This document shows, one piece after another, positions 1-11,115 of a stretch of 32,791 nucleotides of DNA. Origin of the DNA: Pseudomonadota bacterium (GTDB lineage: Bacteria > Myxococcota_A > Polyangia > Polyangiales > Polyangiaceae); assembly GCA_023418705.1 (NCBI GenBank), contig JAEZYZ010000308.1, positions 1-32,791 on the forward strand. The letters run 5' to 3'. The position numbers and the translations under genes are program-made. How positions within the stretch are numbered: position 1 is the first letter of the stretch; every line of letters starts with the position of its first letter. The notes beneath the pieces were generated by a model, which worked only from the letters and a program-made list of their open reading frames with translations, made no database searches and was not told where the DNA came from.

Positions 1-21
1 GGGACCGACGACGTCGGTCCC
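1..21. other. Perfect 9-bp hairpin at the window edge
   Basis: GGGACCGAC pairs perfectly with GTCGGTCCC around a 3-base GAC loop. On the + strand it is followed by a pyrimidine-rich run (to about 43) but no T-tract. It may be a terminator for a gene left of the window or the distal end of the metalloprotease 3' region. The role is inferred; the pairing is visible. Confidence 0.55.
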
Positions 22-38
22 CCTTCCGCTCTTCCGCC

Positions 39-164
39 CTTCCTGTGACCCATCTCCGAGCCAGACTCGTCGACGCAGCTCGCTGTCTCAGTCGTGAAAT
101 CCGTTTCACCGACTCGAGGTGGGCCGAAGGCTCTGATCGTCTTCCTGTGACCTATCTCCGATCC
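39..164. repeat. Imperfect 24-bp direct repeat, copies 102 bp apart
   Basis: The copies lie at 39-62 and 141-164. They share CTTCCTGTGACC-ATCTCCGA and differ at two positions (C/T at 51/153 and G/T at 60/162). They flank the hairpin at 90-114 in the non-coding stretch downstream of the metalloprotease gene. The similarity does not extend beyond the 24 bases. Function is unknown. Confidence 0.6.
90..114 (-). terminator. Hairpin downstream of the metalloprotease gene
   Basis: AGTCGTGAAA (90-99) pairs with TTTCACCGACT (104-114) across a TCCG loop, with one bulged C. It lies about 60 bases past the leftward stop codon at 177-179. No T-tract follows on either strand, so intrinsic termination is only a guess. 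No gene is visible in 1-176. Confidence 0.4.
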
Positions 165-176
165 GCGATGCTTCTT

Positions 177-3100
177 TCAGTAGATGCCTTTTTGTGAGGG
201 AGCGGCCATGCCGTAGGCGGCGAGCGCCTGGCGTAGGAACGCCGGGACCGACAGGTAATCCTGCAGCTTGCCGCAGGCGCGGTTGGAGCTGCAGGTGCAG
301 CCGGCGTTGGTGTCGGCGTTGCACTCCGGGTTCTCTTCGGTCGTGGTGCCGTTGAACGCTGAAATGGACGGATCGTACTTTACGATCGGCTGTCCCGTGA
401 CGGCGTCGATGACCGGCACGTTCCAGTCGGCGGTGCCGTCGCCGTCGAGATCCGGCCCCGGCGTGGTCTCGTAGGCCTGCGTGAGCAGCTCGTCCGCGTA
501 CTCCAGCACGCGCGCACCGATCGCGCGCTGAACGGTCTTGCCGAAGATGGTCTCCTTGCCCAGCGTCTTGGCGACGTACACCTTGCCGCTCGGGTGGTGC
601 AGCTCGATGCGCTGGGTGAACCCCGGATCGCTGTCGGCCCCGAGCTCCCAAATCCGCAGCTGATCGAGCCACGTCTGCTTCTGATTCTCCGGCAGGTACA
701 AGAGCGTCCAGGCGATCAAAAACTTCTGCTGCTCCCACCCGACCTGTGGATCCACGGCGACGAACCCCTCCGGCACGCGCGGATCGAGGGGGTCGCTGCC
801 ACCGGCATAGGTGGTGCAGACCGTGGTGCCCTCCGCCGGGATGCACACCTCCGGCTCTTCGGTCCACCAGGTGGTCCACCCGAGGGGCATCCTCGAGAAC
901 ATTTGCCCGTCGACCAGCACGCGGCCATCGGCGTCCGCCGCGACGCGAGCCCCCTTGATGAAATCATCCCCGGTCAGCATGTTGGCGAGCCAGCGACGGT
1001 AGCCTTCCGGGAACAGGTCGGCGAGCGACACGGCTCGGTAGCGCGCGTCGAGGAAGTCCGTTCGGGAGGAGCTGATGAAGTTGTCCACCGACTCGGTGAA
1101 GAGCATCGCCGTGAACGCCTTGTCGTAGTAGGAGCCGGCGTTGAGGGTGTATTCGCGGTCGAACTCCCCGTGCCGATCCGACAGCGCGTTCTCGAGCGGC
1201 CGGCCCCCAAAGCTCAGATTTCCGAAGTAGCCACTGGCCCCGTTCGGGATGACCAGGCTCGGCGTGTTGTTGATCGGCGCGTCTTCGTTCGAGCGCAGCA
1301 CGTTGCCTTGGTAGTAGTGCGGCCCCGATTGCGGGCGGGCCGCGATGCGGGCGAAGTGATCGAAGGTCAGGCCGGCAGCCACCACGCTTTGATTGAACAG
1401 GTTGCGAGCAGCCCAGGGGAAGTAGCTCTGAAAGTCGAGGCCTGCGGCGTAGGCGGTGTCGCGCAGGATGTTGGCGATCAAGCCGAGCCCTTTGGCGCCA
1501 TCCCGCATCTTCTCGTTGTAGCGGCTGAGGCTGCGGTTGACCGCGGAGCGGACGCTGAAGTCCTGCCGGTTTCGTCGGTAGTTGTCGAAGATGTGGTAGA
1601 CCTCTTGCTGGGTGATCAGAAAATCGAAGATCTCGTAGGTGTCGGCGCCGTTGTCGTGCCGGTACACGCTGGCGTTCCCGAGGTCCGCCCAGCTGTCGGT
1701 GGCGAAGCCGTAGGGCACCCGGATGCGGCGCTCTTGGTCGACCGAGGGGCCGCCACGGTAGAAGCCGCTCAGGCCATCGGAGCTGGTCGGCGTCCGAAGC
1801 GACTGCCAAGGGACGTAGTCCACCGGCTGCTGCCGGCACTGGGTGAACTCCCCGTCGACGGAGACCAGGCCGCCGTCGAGCACCGGATCCCACCGGCCGT
1901 ACCGCGCTTCATCCCAGGTCGACGGCTTGAAGTCGTCCGGGTTCACCGGCTGGCAGTCGCGGATGAGCTCGTAGTTGGCTTGCAGCGCCGAGTAGTGAAT
2001 GTCGTCCTCGCCGATCTGCGGCTGAATGCCCAAGATGCCGCCGAAGTTGTCCATCTTGGCGAGCAGCCCGGTGGCCCGGCCATTGCTGCCGGCGCGGTAG
2101 CTCGGGTCGGCGTGGACCGCCACGTTCTCCCCGTAGAACATGCGCGCCGCGGCGAAGTCGTAGGCACCGAGGCCCATGAAATCCTGCGTTACCTCGCCCG
2201 CGTAGTCCATCACACTGGAGTGCATGAACATCCAGATCAGGTTCTCTTGCTCCTCCTGGGTGACGGGGTCGAAGTAGCGCGGACCGACGCAGCGCTCCCC
2301 ATCGGCGACCAGATCTTCGCACTGCTGGCTGACGGCGCCGTTTTTGGTGCGCAGCTGCCAGTATTGCGGGCGGTACGACCAGGCGTCCGAGGAGCTGACG
2401 AAGTTGTGGCGCAGGCCGATCGAATGACCCATCTCGTGCAGCATCACCGAGTAGTGCGCGCGGTGCGCGACGTACTTGCGGATCGCCTCGGCCCGCGTCT
2501 GCTGGGTGCCGAGATCGTCGCCCGGATTGAAGATGCCGAACACCGGGGAGAACTTGTCCTCCAGAATGTCCGCCAATCCGGTGAGCGCCAGCGGCGCGGG
2601 CGCCTCGTGCATCATGCACACGCCGCGCTCGGCGAGCGCCACCTCCCGGAGCTGCCGCAGCTGCCTGCTCAGCGCCGGGTTGGCGCCCCGCAGCGGCGAG
2701 GCGAAGTGCGTGGTGGCGTCGCCGAGCGGGAGCGTGTCGACGCCGGCGTACTGCTGCATCATCTTGGTCACCAGCTCCGCCTCGAACTCGGTGCCTTGCG
2801 CCTGCTCGCGCCGCGCCTGGTAGACGGGCGCGGTGGTGGAGGCCGCGCCGACGCTCGCCGCCACGCCGCTCAGGTCGTGCTTGAGGCTCACGAGCTGCTC
2901 CTTCAACGCGGCGTCGATGGCGTTCGGGCTCAGGTCGACGTCTTCGAGCTCTGCGCCGGCGAAGCTCGCGGCTCGTTGATCGAGCTGGGCCTTGGTCAAC
3001 TTCGGCGCCAGCCCCCCTCGCGCGGCCGCCTCGCTGGCCAGCGCCCAGTCCTTGACGTGCTGCCCCTCCGTGATGTCGGAGGTCAGCAGCTCCCGCTTGA

Positions 3101-5045
3101 TGTAGCGGACCGTGTCGACGACCTTCTGGCTGAACTGGTCGGTCACGTGCGACCAGACGTTGATGCTCGCTGCGACCTTCTCGCCCGTCAGCGGGTCTTC
3201 GGCGTCGACATAGATGCCCCACGGTGAGGGCGTCTGCGGTTCGGCGATGACGTTGACCTGGTGGTACCGCAAGTCACCGCGCCGGACGTTCAGAGCGGCC
3301 TTGCAGCTCTGGGCGATCGCGCGCGCTTCGCCGAGGCTGAGGTCCTCCTCCCTCTGCGCCGCGCTCTCGTCGTCGGTGGCGGCGGCGAGCAGCTCCGTCG
3401 CTCGCGTGCAGTCGGCGCCGCTGATCCCCTCGGGCAGGCGCTGCTCGCCGCAGGCGGGGTGGTCTCCCGCTTCGACCGGGCTGTGGCAGAGCACCAGCAT
3501 CTCCGGCAGCTTGGCCAGGGCGATGACCCCGCTCGTCGCGCCGCGCGCGGCGCCGATCTCCTCGGCGACCTCCTGGCAGGCGGCCTCGTCGCGGTTTCGA
3601 TCGGCGTGCGCGGTGCCGGCACGGCAGGCATCGACCTCGGCGGCGAGCGCCACCGCGGCGGCGTTGTCGTCCTGTTGCCCGAAATACGTCGGGTAGCTCT
3701 GCGCGCAATCGTCCTGCGCGCCGCCGGTATTCACGCACTCGGCGTACTGGGCCGTCACCACCGCCGAGCGCAGCGCGACGTCCCACTCGTGGGCCGCCTC
3801 GGCGCTGGCGGCGAAGTAGTCCGGGTGGCTGCCGGCGGCGTAGTACCAGACGACCGGCTTCGGGGTGCGCGCCCGATAGGGCAGGGTGCACCGCTGCTTG
3901 AAGGTATCGCAGCGGGATCCGCCGAAGCCCGTTCGGTCGGTCACCGCCGCGCACTCGTCCTCGGTGCCGTCGCCGTCGTCGTAGTGAGGATCGCCGCCGA
4001 ACGGGGTCTGCGTGTAGCAAGCGACGTCCCCGCGCATGTTTTCGGGGTCATCGTAGTAGTGGCTCCGCTCCCAGATATCGTAGCGGCTCAGGAAGCGATA
4101 GTGCTTGTCGTCGCTCATCCCGTAGTTGCGCGCGTAGCCGGTGCGCGCCACGTAAAACCCGCCGTAGGCCTGGAAGCGATAGCCGTCCCAGTCGACCGGT
4201 TCGTAGTCGGTGTTCTCCACGCGGCGGAAGGAGTGGCGGATCGTCAGCTCGACGGGGTTGCAGTTGCCGGACGGTGCGCTGCCTTGCATGAAGTCGTTGT
4301 CGAGCCAGCACGCCGGCAGCTTGTCGAAGCCCCAGCCGAACCGGCTGAGGTCGACCTCCTTGGGTTTGGCGAACGCCTTGGTCGTGACGTCGAAGTAGCC
4401 GGACTCCGGATCGAAATAGGGCGCATCGGGCGCATCGGGATCGTTGACGTAGTAGGTCATGTCCTCGTACTCGACGCCGCCGAGCACGCCGAGCATGCTC
4501 AGCGTGTCGAAGTCGTAGCTGTCGGTCGCGAGGTTCTTGGACCAGTCGACGCGCATGTACTCGCGCTCGTACCAGGGGCGGTCGGCGTCGTTCTCCTCGA
4601 CGATGTTGCGCTGCTCGCCGGTGGCCTCGTTGTAGCTGCGCGTCACGTCGAAGTGTTTGGTGATCTCGAAGGCGACCGCGATGGTGCCGTCCGTGCTCGC
4701 GGGCCCGTCGCCCTTGCCGTCCGTGTCGGCGACGCGCTCGTAGGTGATGCGCCCGATCAACAGGTCTTCGGTGATGACCCACTTGAGCCGCGACACCGGC
4801 TGCGCATAGGTCGACGTGAACAGGCCGGTCTGCGCGGCGCCGAAGCCGACGTCGATCAGCGTGCCGCGCGTCCAAAATTCCGGGTCGTCGCCGGGATGAT
4901 CGAGCCGCTCGCCGACGAAGAAGCTCTTTTTCAGGGCGTTGGCTTGCACGCGGTTGATGGGTGCGCGCTCCTCGGCGCAGCCAGCACCCCCAGCTAGACC
5001 GCACGCCGCGAGCACAACGAGCCAGCGCGTCCACTTCGCTATCAT
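177..5045 (-). CDS. Large secreted zinc metalloprotease lipoprotein (metzincin-like, DUF4953/DUF5117 type)
   Basis: This 1,622-residue protein carries a complete metzincin zinc site, HEMGHSIGLRHNF, with H870, E871, H874 and H880. A candidate Met-turn, SVMDY (M946), lies downstream. The combination of HExGHxxGLRHNF and MDY resembles the DUF4953 (met-zincin) family of exported bacterial proteases; that assignment is from memory of the family. The N-terminus has a short basic stretch, a hydrophobic core and two possible lipobox cysteines, LAAC (C15) and GAGC (C23), so it is probably a lipoprotein. Cys-rich segments occur near residues 340-560 and close to the C-terminus (NPEC-CTC-AC), suggesting disulfides outside the cytoplasm. 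The ATG at 5045 is supported by a Shine-Dalgarno sequence 8 bases upstream. It is a single-gene unit. A role in extracellular protein digestion is likely; the substrate is unknown. Confidence 0.85.
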   Translation of the reverse strand: MIAKWTRWLVVLAACGLAGGAGCAEERAPINRVQANALKKSFFVGERLDHPGDDPEFWTRGTLIDVGFGAAQTGLFTSTYAQPVSRLKWVITEDLLIGRITYERVADTDGKGDGPASTDGTIAVAFEITKHFDVTRSYNEATGEQRNIVEENDADRPWYEREYMRVDWSKNLATDSYDFDTLSMLGVLGGVEYEDMTYYVNDPDAPDAPYFDPESGYFDVTTKAFAKPKEVDLSRFGWGFDKLPACWLDNDFMQGSAPSGNCNPVELTIRHSFRRVENTDYEPVDWDGYRFQAYGGFYVARTGYARNYGMSDDKHYRFLSRYDIWERSHYYDDPENMRGDVACYTQTPFGGDPHYDDGDGTEDECAAVTDRTGFGGSRCDTFKQRCTLPYRARTPKPVVWYYAAGSHPDYFAASAEAAHEWDVALRSAVVTAQYAECVNTGGAQDDCAQSYPTYFGQQDDNAAAVALAAEVDACRAGTAHADRNRDEAACQEVAEEIGAARGATSGVIALAKLPEMLVLCHSPVEAGDHPACGEQRLPEGISGADCTRATELLAAATDDESAAQREEDLSLGEARAIAQSCKAALNVRRGDLRYHQVNVIAEPQTPSPWGIYVDAEDPLTGEKVAASINVWSHVTDQFSQKVVDTVRYIKRELLTSDITEGQHVKDWALASEAAARGGLAPKLTKAQLDQRAASFAGAELEDVDLSPNAIDAALKEQLVSLKHDLSGVAASVGAASTTAPVYQARREQAQGTEFEAELVTKMMQQYAGVDTLPLGDATTHFASPLRGANPALSRQLRQLREVALAERGVCMMHEAPAPLALTGLADILEDKFSPVFGIFNPGDDLGTQQTRAEAIRKYVAHRAHYSVMLHEMGHSIGLRHNFVSSSDAWSYRPQYWQLRTKNGAVSQQCEDLVADGERCVGPRYFDPVTQEEQENLIWMFMHSSVMDYAGEVTQDFMGLGAYDFAAARMFYGENVAVHADPSYRAGSNGRATGLLAKMDNFGGILGIQPQIGEDDIHYSALQANYELIRDCQPVNPDDFKPSTWDEARYGRWDPVLDGGLVSVDGEFTQCRQQPVDYVPWQSLRTPTSSDGLSGFYRGGPSVDQERRIRVPYGFATDSWADLGNASVYRHDNGADTYEIFDFLITQQEVYHIFDNYRRNRQDFSVRSAVNRSLSRYNEKMRDGAKGLGLIANILRDTAYAAGLDFQSYFPWAARNLFNQSVVAAGLTFDHFARIAARPQSGPHYYQGNVLRSNEDAPINNTPSLVIPNGASGYFGNLSFGGRPLENALSDRHGEFDREYTLNAGSYYDKAFTAMLFTESVDNFISSSRTDFLDARYRAVSLADLFPEGYRRWLANMLTGDDFIKGARVAADADGRVLVDGQMFSRMPLGWTTWWTEEPEVCIPAEGTTVCTTYAGGSDPLDPRVPEGFVAVDPQVGWEQQKFLIAWTLLYLPENQKQTWLDQLRIWELGADSDPGFTQRIELHHPSGKVYVAKTLGKETIFGKTVQRAIGARVLEYADELLTQAYETTPGPDLDGDGTADWNVPVIDAVTGQPIVKYDPSISAFNGTTTEENPECNADTNAGCTCSSNRACGKLQDYLSVPAFLRQALAAYGMAAPSQKGIY

Positions 5046-5053
5046 TGGTCAGA

Positions 5054-5060
5054 CTCCTTA
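5054..5060 (-). promoter_or_regulatory. Strong ribosome binding site of the metalloprotease gene
   Basis: On the minus strand TAAGGAG sits 8 bases before the ATG at 5045. It is one of the few clear Shine-Dalgarno sequences in the window and fixes this start. Confidence 0.75.
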
Positions 5061-5120
5061 CGATCCCGACGGACCGCCGGCCCACGCCCGAAGCGAAGGC
5101 GTGCGGCGCGCCCGGCCGGA

Positions 5121-5129
5121 AGCCTAACA
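5121..5129 (-). promoter_or_regulatory. Candidate extended -10 promoter of the metalloprotease gene
   Basis: The minus strand reads TGTTAGGCT, a TGn-TAnnnT extended -10 pattern. Transcription would start near 5114 and give a leader of about 70 bases ending in the ribosome binding site. A CACGCC/GGCGTG hairpin (5083-5103) would lie in that leader. No convincing -35 box is seen. Confidence 0.4.
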
Positions 5130-5150
5130 CCGGATGATTGGAGCTCCCGT

Positions 5151-5171
5151 CGCCGCGCGTCACGCGCGGCG
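5151..5171 (-). terminator. GC hairpin downstream of hisD
   Basis: CGCCGCGCG (5151-5159) pairs perfectly with CGCGCGGCG (5163-5171) around a 3-base loop, about 30 bases after the hisD stop. No T-run follows in the direction of transcription. It is a plausible terminator between hisD and the metalloprotease promoter. Confidence 0.5.
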
Positions 5172-5199
5172 CAGGTTCATGCTGTGGTGGCGATGTAGG

Positions 5200-6498
5200 T
5201 TATTGTCGGCGACGCGTGCGGACGTCCACGGCGCGCGCGTGCGCCTCGAGCTGCTCCACGCGAGCGAGGGCCGTGATGGCGCCAGCGTGGCGGCTCAAGG
5301 CAGCGTCCGTGTATTCGATGATCGAGGTGCGGGAGACGAAATCATACACCCCCAAGGGCGCGCTGAAGCGCGCTGCGCCGCCCGTGGGCAGCACGTGCGA
5401 GGGGCCTGCCAGGTAGTCTCCCGCGGCTTCTGGCGTGGCGTGACCGATGAACAGCGCGCCGGCCCGCTCGATCCGATCGGCGAGCTCCCGCGCGTCGGAC
5501 GTGTGCACGGCGACGTGCTCGGCGGCCAGGCGGTTGGCGACATCGACGAGCCCCTGCCGATCGGCGACGACGAAGGCCATACCGTTGCTCGACAGCGACG
5601 CCTCCGCGATGCCCCTGCGAGGCAAGCTCGCGAGCTGCACGCCGAGCTCCCCGCGGACCTGCTCCACCAGCTCTCGCCGAGTGGTGATCAAGAGCGGATA
5701 GGCGGCCTCGTCGTGTTCGGCCTGGCTCAAAAGATCCGCTGCGATCACATCCGGCGCCGCCGTCTCGTCCGCGATGACCAGAATTTCGCTCGGTCCGGCG
5801 ATGCTGTCGATCGAGACGTCGCCGAACACCAGCCGCTTGGCAGCGGTGACGTAGATGTTGCCGGGGCCGACGATCTTGTCGACACGGGGGACGGTCTCGG
5901 TGCCATACGCCAGCGCGGCGATCGCCTGCGCGCCGCCGGCGTCGAGCACGGCGTCGACCCCGGCCACCCAGCACGCCGCGCGCACCTCGGGGCCCGGATC
6001 GGGGCTCGCGACGATGATCTGCCGGACCTTCGCGACCTGCGCGGGGATCACGCTCATCAGCACGCTCGAGGGGTAGCGTGCCTTGCCGCCGGGGGCGTAG
6101 AAGCCGACCCGTTCGAGCGGCGTCACTCTGCCCCCGAGCCGAACCCCGTCCTCGTCGTATTCGAAGCTCTCGAGCCGGGCCGCCTGCTGCTCGTGGTAGC
6201 GCCGGATCCGCTCGGCGGCGAAGCGCAGCGCTGCCTGCACCTCGGCGCTCAGCGCTGCGAACGCCGCCTCCCCGCCGTAATCGGTGAGCAGGGGCGTCTC
6301 GAGCTTCCGCTTTTCGAACTGCTCGACGTAGCGCTCGAGCGCGCGGTCGCCCTCCTGGCGCACGGCCCGCACGACCTCACGCACGGCGAGCTCGACGCGC
6401 TCCAGGTCCGTGTCCCCGCGCCGCTCGAGCCGCGCCAGGGTGGGGTCGAAGGCGGGGTCCCCCGCGGCCACCATCGGAAGGAGTCGTTCGCCCGTCAC
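5200..6498 (-). CDS. hisD: Histidinol dehydrogenase
   Basis: It catalyses the last two NAD-dependent oxidations of histidine biosynthesis, L-histidinol to L-histidine, in the cytoplasm. From the GTG at 6498 the protein is 432 residues, the usual family length. The expected active site is present: SQAEHD gives zinc ligands Q259 and H262, with D361 and H420 as the other two, and E327-H328 form the catalytic pair. The GPGNIYVTAAKR and GPSEILVIAD motifs are also typical. I chose GTG 6498 because it overlaps the stop of the upstream SUKH gene (GTGA) and gives the normal N-terminus; the longer in-frame extension to 6810 lies opposite that gene and is not family-like. No other his gene is in the window, so hisD is separated from the rest of the pathway. 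Confidence 0.95.
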   Translation of the reverse strand: MTGERLLPMVAAGDPAFDPTLARLERRGDTDLERVELAVREVVRAVRQEGDRALERYVEQFEKRKLETPLLTDYGGEAAFAALSAEVQAALRFAAERIRRYHEQQAARLESFEYDEDGVRLGGRVTPLERVGFYAPGGKARYPSSVLMSVIPAQVAKVRQIIVASPDPGPEVRAACWVAGVDAVLDAGGAQAIAALAYGTETVPRVDKIVGPGNIYVTAAKRLVFGDVSIDSIAGPSEILVIADETAAPDVIAADLLSQAEHDEAAYPLLITTRRELVEQVRGELGVQLASLPRRGIAEASLSSNGMAFVVADRQGLVDVANRLAAEHVAVHTSDARELADRIERAGALFIGHATPEAAGDYLAGPSHVLPTGGAARFSAPLGVYDFVSRTSIIEYTDAALSRHAGAITALARVEQLEAHARAVDVRTRRRQ

Positions 6499-7103
6499 GT
6501 CCAGTGCCCCGCCTTGACCGCCGCCGGATCGTACTCGCGAATGCGCGGTCCCAGCGCTTCGCGGAACACCTGTTCGTCGTCCATGTCCAGATCGTCTTCG
6601 CCAAACCCTTCGGCCACTTCCATGCCCACGGCCAGGATGCGCAGGAACAAGGCGAAGCTGGTCGCGCAGAGCCGGGGCTTCCACACTTCGGTGCCGCTCA
6701 TCGCCGTGAACACCGGGCAGTCGCCCTCGGCGTCCGGGCTCGAAACGTCCAGGAAGTACGGATCGCCGAGCAGCGTGCTGTGGCCGATGATGATGAAGCT
6801 CGGCCGCCACCCGGCGGCGCTCGGCGCGCTGGCGAGCTCGCCGGACTCCGTCAGCGCAAAGCCGTTCTGCTCGGCTTCGAGCCGAGCGGCTGGGATCAAC
6901 CGCACGCGCTCGGACGGCGTGCGCGTCTCCACGTCCACCGGATCGGCGGCGAGCAGGAAGTTGCGATAGCGCCTCGGGATTCGAAGCTTCGATCGCAGCG
7001 CTTCGACCAAGCCGGGTTCGGTGGTTCCGAAGACCGCCGGGATGCGGCGGCGTTTGAAGGCGTCTTTGAGTGCGGCAACTGATTCGGCCAGATCGCTATC
7101 CAC
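6495..7103 (-). CDS. SMI1/KNR4 (SUKH) domain protein
   Basis: This 202-residue protein starts at a GTG (7103). The region from about residue 25 to 160 looks like a SUKH fold: EALRSKLRIPRRYRNFLLAADP near the N-terminus, then WRPSFIIIGHSTLLGDPYFLD, and a late F-LFLRIL helix. SUKH proteins in bacteria include toxin immunity proteins and less well understood adaptor or regulatory proteins. No toxin gene is nearby. Its stop overlaps the hisD start by 4 bases (GTGA), so the two are co-translated. The acidic C-terminus contains GEDDLDMDDEQ. A weak AAAGG lies about 10 bases before the start. The role is unknown; the domain call is moderately sure. Confidence 0.7.
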   Translation of the reverse strand: MDSDLAESVAALKDAFKRRRIPAVFGTTEPGLVEALRSKLRIPRRYRNFLLAADPVDVETRTPSERVRLIPAARLEAEQNGFALTESGELASAPSAAGWRPSFIIIGHSTLLGDPYFLDVSSPDAEGDCPVFTAMSGTEVWKPRLCATSFALFLRILAVGMEVAEGFGEDDLDMDDEQVFREALGPRIREYDPAAVKAGHWT

Positions 7104-7143
7104 GTCGCGGCCCTTTCGCTCGCGTGAGCTGGCAAGCGAGCAA

Positions 7144-7153
7144 GTTCATGAAC
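7144..7153. promoter_or_regulatory. 10-bp perfect palindrome between divergent genes
   Basis: GTTCATGAAC is a perfect palindrome in the 221-base gap between the SUKH-hisD unit and the uracil phosphoribosyltransferase gene. It could be an operator half-site pair for either side. A minus-strand TAAGAA (7162-7167) nearby is a possible -10 for the SUKH gene. No protein is known to bind here. Confidence 0.3.
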
Positions 7154-7306
7154 AGTCCGGATTCTTAGGAGTTCTAGCCGATGGTCGGCCCACGGCCCAG
7201 CCTATTGGACCCCGGGGCGTTTGGCTACCACAGGATTGCCGGGCGATCGCCCATTTCGATCGCTGCCGCGGAGTGATGCGTACGAGCGGCCGGCCAAGCT
7301 ATGCGC

Positions 7307-7312
7307 TATGTT
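7307..7312 (+). promoter_or_regulatory. -10-like element TATGTT before the uracil phosphoribosyltransferase gene
   Basis: TATGTT ends 12 bases before the ATG at 7325. The same GCTATGTTG string precedes two other genes in this window (22044 and 23613). It argues for ATG 7325 over ATG 7301, which would lie within the promoter. Transcription would start about 5 bases before the codon, so the mRNA would have almost no leader. Confidence 0.45.
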
Positions 7313-7324
7313 GGCGCTGCGACG

Positions 7325-8143
7325 ATGCGTGAATCGGCCTATCGAAAGAGCGCGTTTCGGCCCCTCGAGATCCCGCACCGGTACGGCGAGCACGTTCACC
7401 TGCTGGACGATCCCCTGGCGTGGACCCTGCTCGCCAGGGCGGGCGCGCCGAAGGTGGGACAGCCGGAGGTGGGGCGCCTGGTCCGCACCTTGTACGAGCG
7501 GCTGGTGCACGTCGTCATCGCCGCCGAGCTGCCGCGAGAGCTGGTGAGCACCAAGACCCGGATGGTCACTCACCATCCGGCCGAGGGCGTGTACCGCGGC
7601 CTGTCCGTCGCCGCGGGCACCAAGGTCGTCACCGTGGGCATCGCGCGGGCGGGGACGATGCCGTCGCAGATCACCTACGAAATGCTGACGAGCGTCTTGG
7701 AGCCAGACGGCGTGCGCCAAGATCACCTCTTCATGAGTCGCGTCACCAACACGAACGGCGAGGTCACCGGCGTCGACTGGCACGACGCCAAGATCGGTCG
7801 CGAGGTGGAGGGGCGCTTCATCTTCTTCCCCGATCCGATGGGCGCGACCGGATCCTCGATGGTCAGCGCGATCCAGCACTACCAGGAGCGGCTGGACGGC
7901 AAGCCCGAGCGGTGCATCGCCATCCATCTGATCGTGACGCCCGAGTACCTGAAGCGGGTCCAGACGGACGCCCCCGATGCCTGCGTCTATGCCCTCAGGC
8001 TCGATCGGGGGTTGTCGCCGCCCGAGGTCCTCGGTTTGGTCCCCGGCGAGCGCTGGAGCGAAGAACGGGGCTTGAACGACCGACAGTACATCGTCCCTGG
8101 CGCCGGTGGCATCGGCGAGGTGCTCAACAACGCATGGGTGTAG
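7325..8143 (+). CDS. upp: Uracil phosphoribosyltransferase-like protein, long form
   Basis: It probably joins uracil to PRPP to make UMP (pyrimidine salvage). The PRPP-binding loop reads DPMGATGSS (residues 170-178), close to the classical DPMLATGGS. The C-terminal uracil-binding segment RQYIVPGAGGIGEVLNN is recognisable, as is VGIARAGTMP earlier. At 272 residues it is about 60 longer than the usual 208-residue enzyme; the extra residues are mainly at the N-terminus and around residues 130-165. Longer UPRT relatives exist, so it may be a subfamily. I chose ATG 7325 over 7301 because a promoter-like TATGTT lies between them. It stands alone and converges on the kinase gene with an 18-base gap. 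Confidence 0.8.
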   Translation: MRESAYRKSAFRPLEIPHRYGEHVHLLDDPLAWTLLARAGAPKVGQPEVGRLVRTLYERLVHVVIAAELPRELVSTKTRMVTHHPAEGVYRGLSVAAGTKVVTVGIARAGTMPSQITYEMLTSVLEPDGVRQDHLFMSRVTNTNGEVTGVDWHDAKIGREVEGRFIFFPDPMGATGSSMVSAIQHYQERLDGKPERCIAIHLIVTPEYLKRVQTDAPDACVYALRLDRGLSPPEVLGLVPGERWSEERGLNDRQYIVPGAGGIGEVLNNAWV

Positions 8144-8161
8144 GGCCCACGGTCCGTTCGC

Positions 8162-10825
<2,664 letters not shown>

Positions 10826-10891
10826 GGAGGGCGAAGGTGCCGGCAGGGCGGGCCTGGGTCGGCGTTCCGCGAGCGACCGGCCATCGCTTCG

Positions 10892-10920
10892 AATCTACAG
10901 CAGCGGCCCCGGGCAACCAA
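10892..10920 (-). promoter_or_regulatory. Candidate sigma-70-type promoter of the kinase gene
   Basis: On the minus strand TTGGTT (10920-10915) and TAGATT (10897-10892) are separated by exactly 17 bases. Transcription would begin near 10885, giving a leader of about 60 bases. Confidence 0.45.
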
Positions 10921-11080
10921 GCCTCATCCCCGGAATTCTACCCACCAGAGCACACATCAGAATGCAACCTGCTCCGAGGCGTCGAGCGCCCCGCACCCTC
11001 CTGGCGCTCGGGGGGCGCGGCGTCTGACGCGACGTGGTGTCGCGTGGCTGGAAACCGCCCTGATCGAGCGCCGGGTGGTC

Positions 11081-11108
11081 GCGCGATTTTCGTTCGAGAA
11101 TCGTGCGC
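11081..11108. promoter_or_regulatory. Inverted repeat upstream of the MshEN gene
   Basis: GCGCGATT (11081-11088) is mirrored by AATCGTGCGC (11099-11108) with one extra base in the second arm. It lies 8-35 bases before the candidate -10 region, a usual place for an operator. Regulator unknown. Confidence 0.3.
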
Positions 11109-11115
11109 GCTCGTT

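Noticed and set aside
594..4997. Long open frames on the + strand (594-3227 and 3261-4997) opposite the metalloprotease gene
   Set aside because: They are Val/Arg/Ala-rich, have no recognisable domains and mirror the codon bias of the real gene, which has an intact zinc site and ribosome binding site.
5134..6969. 611-codon + strand frame opposite hisD and the SUKH gene
   Set aside because: It is a GC-bias shadow of hisD, whose full active site is on the other strand.
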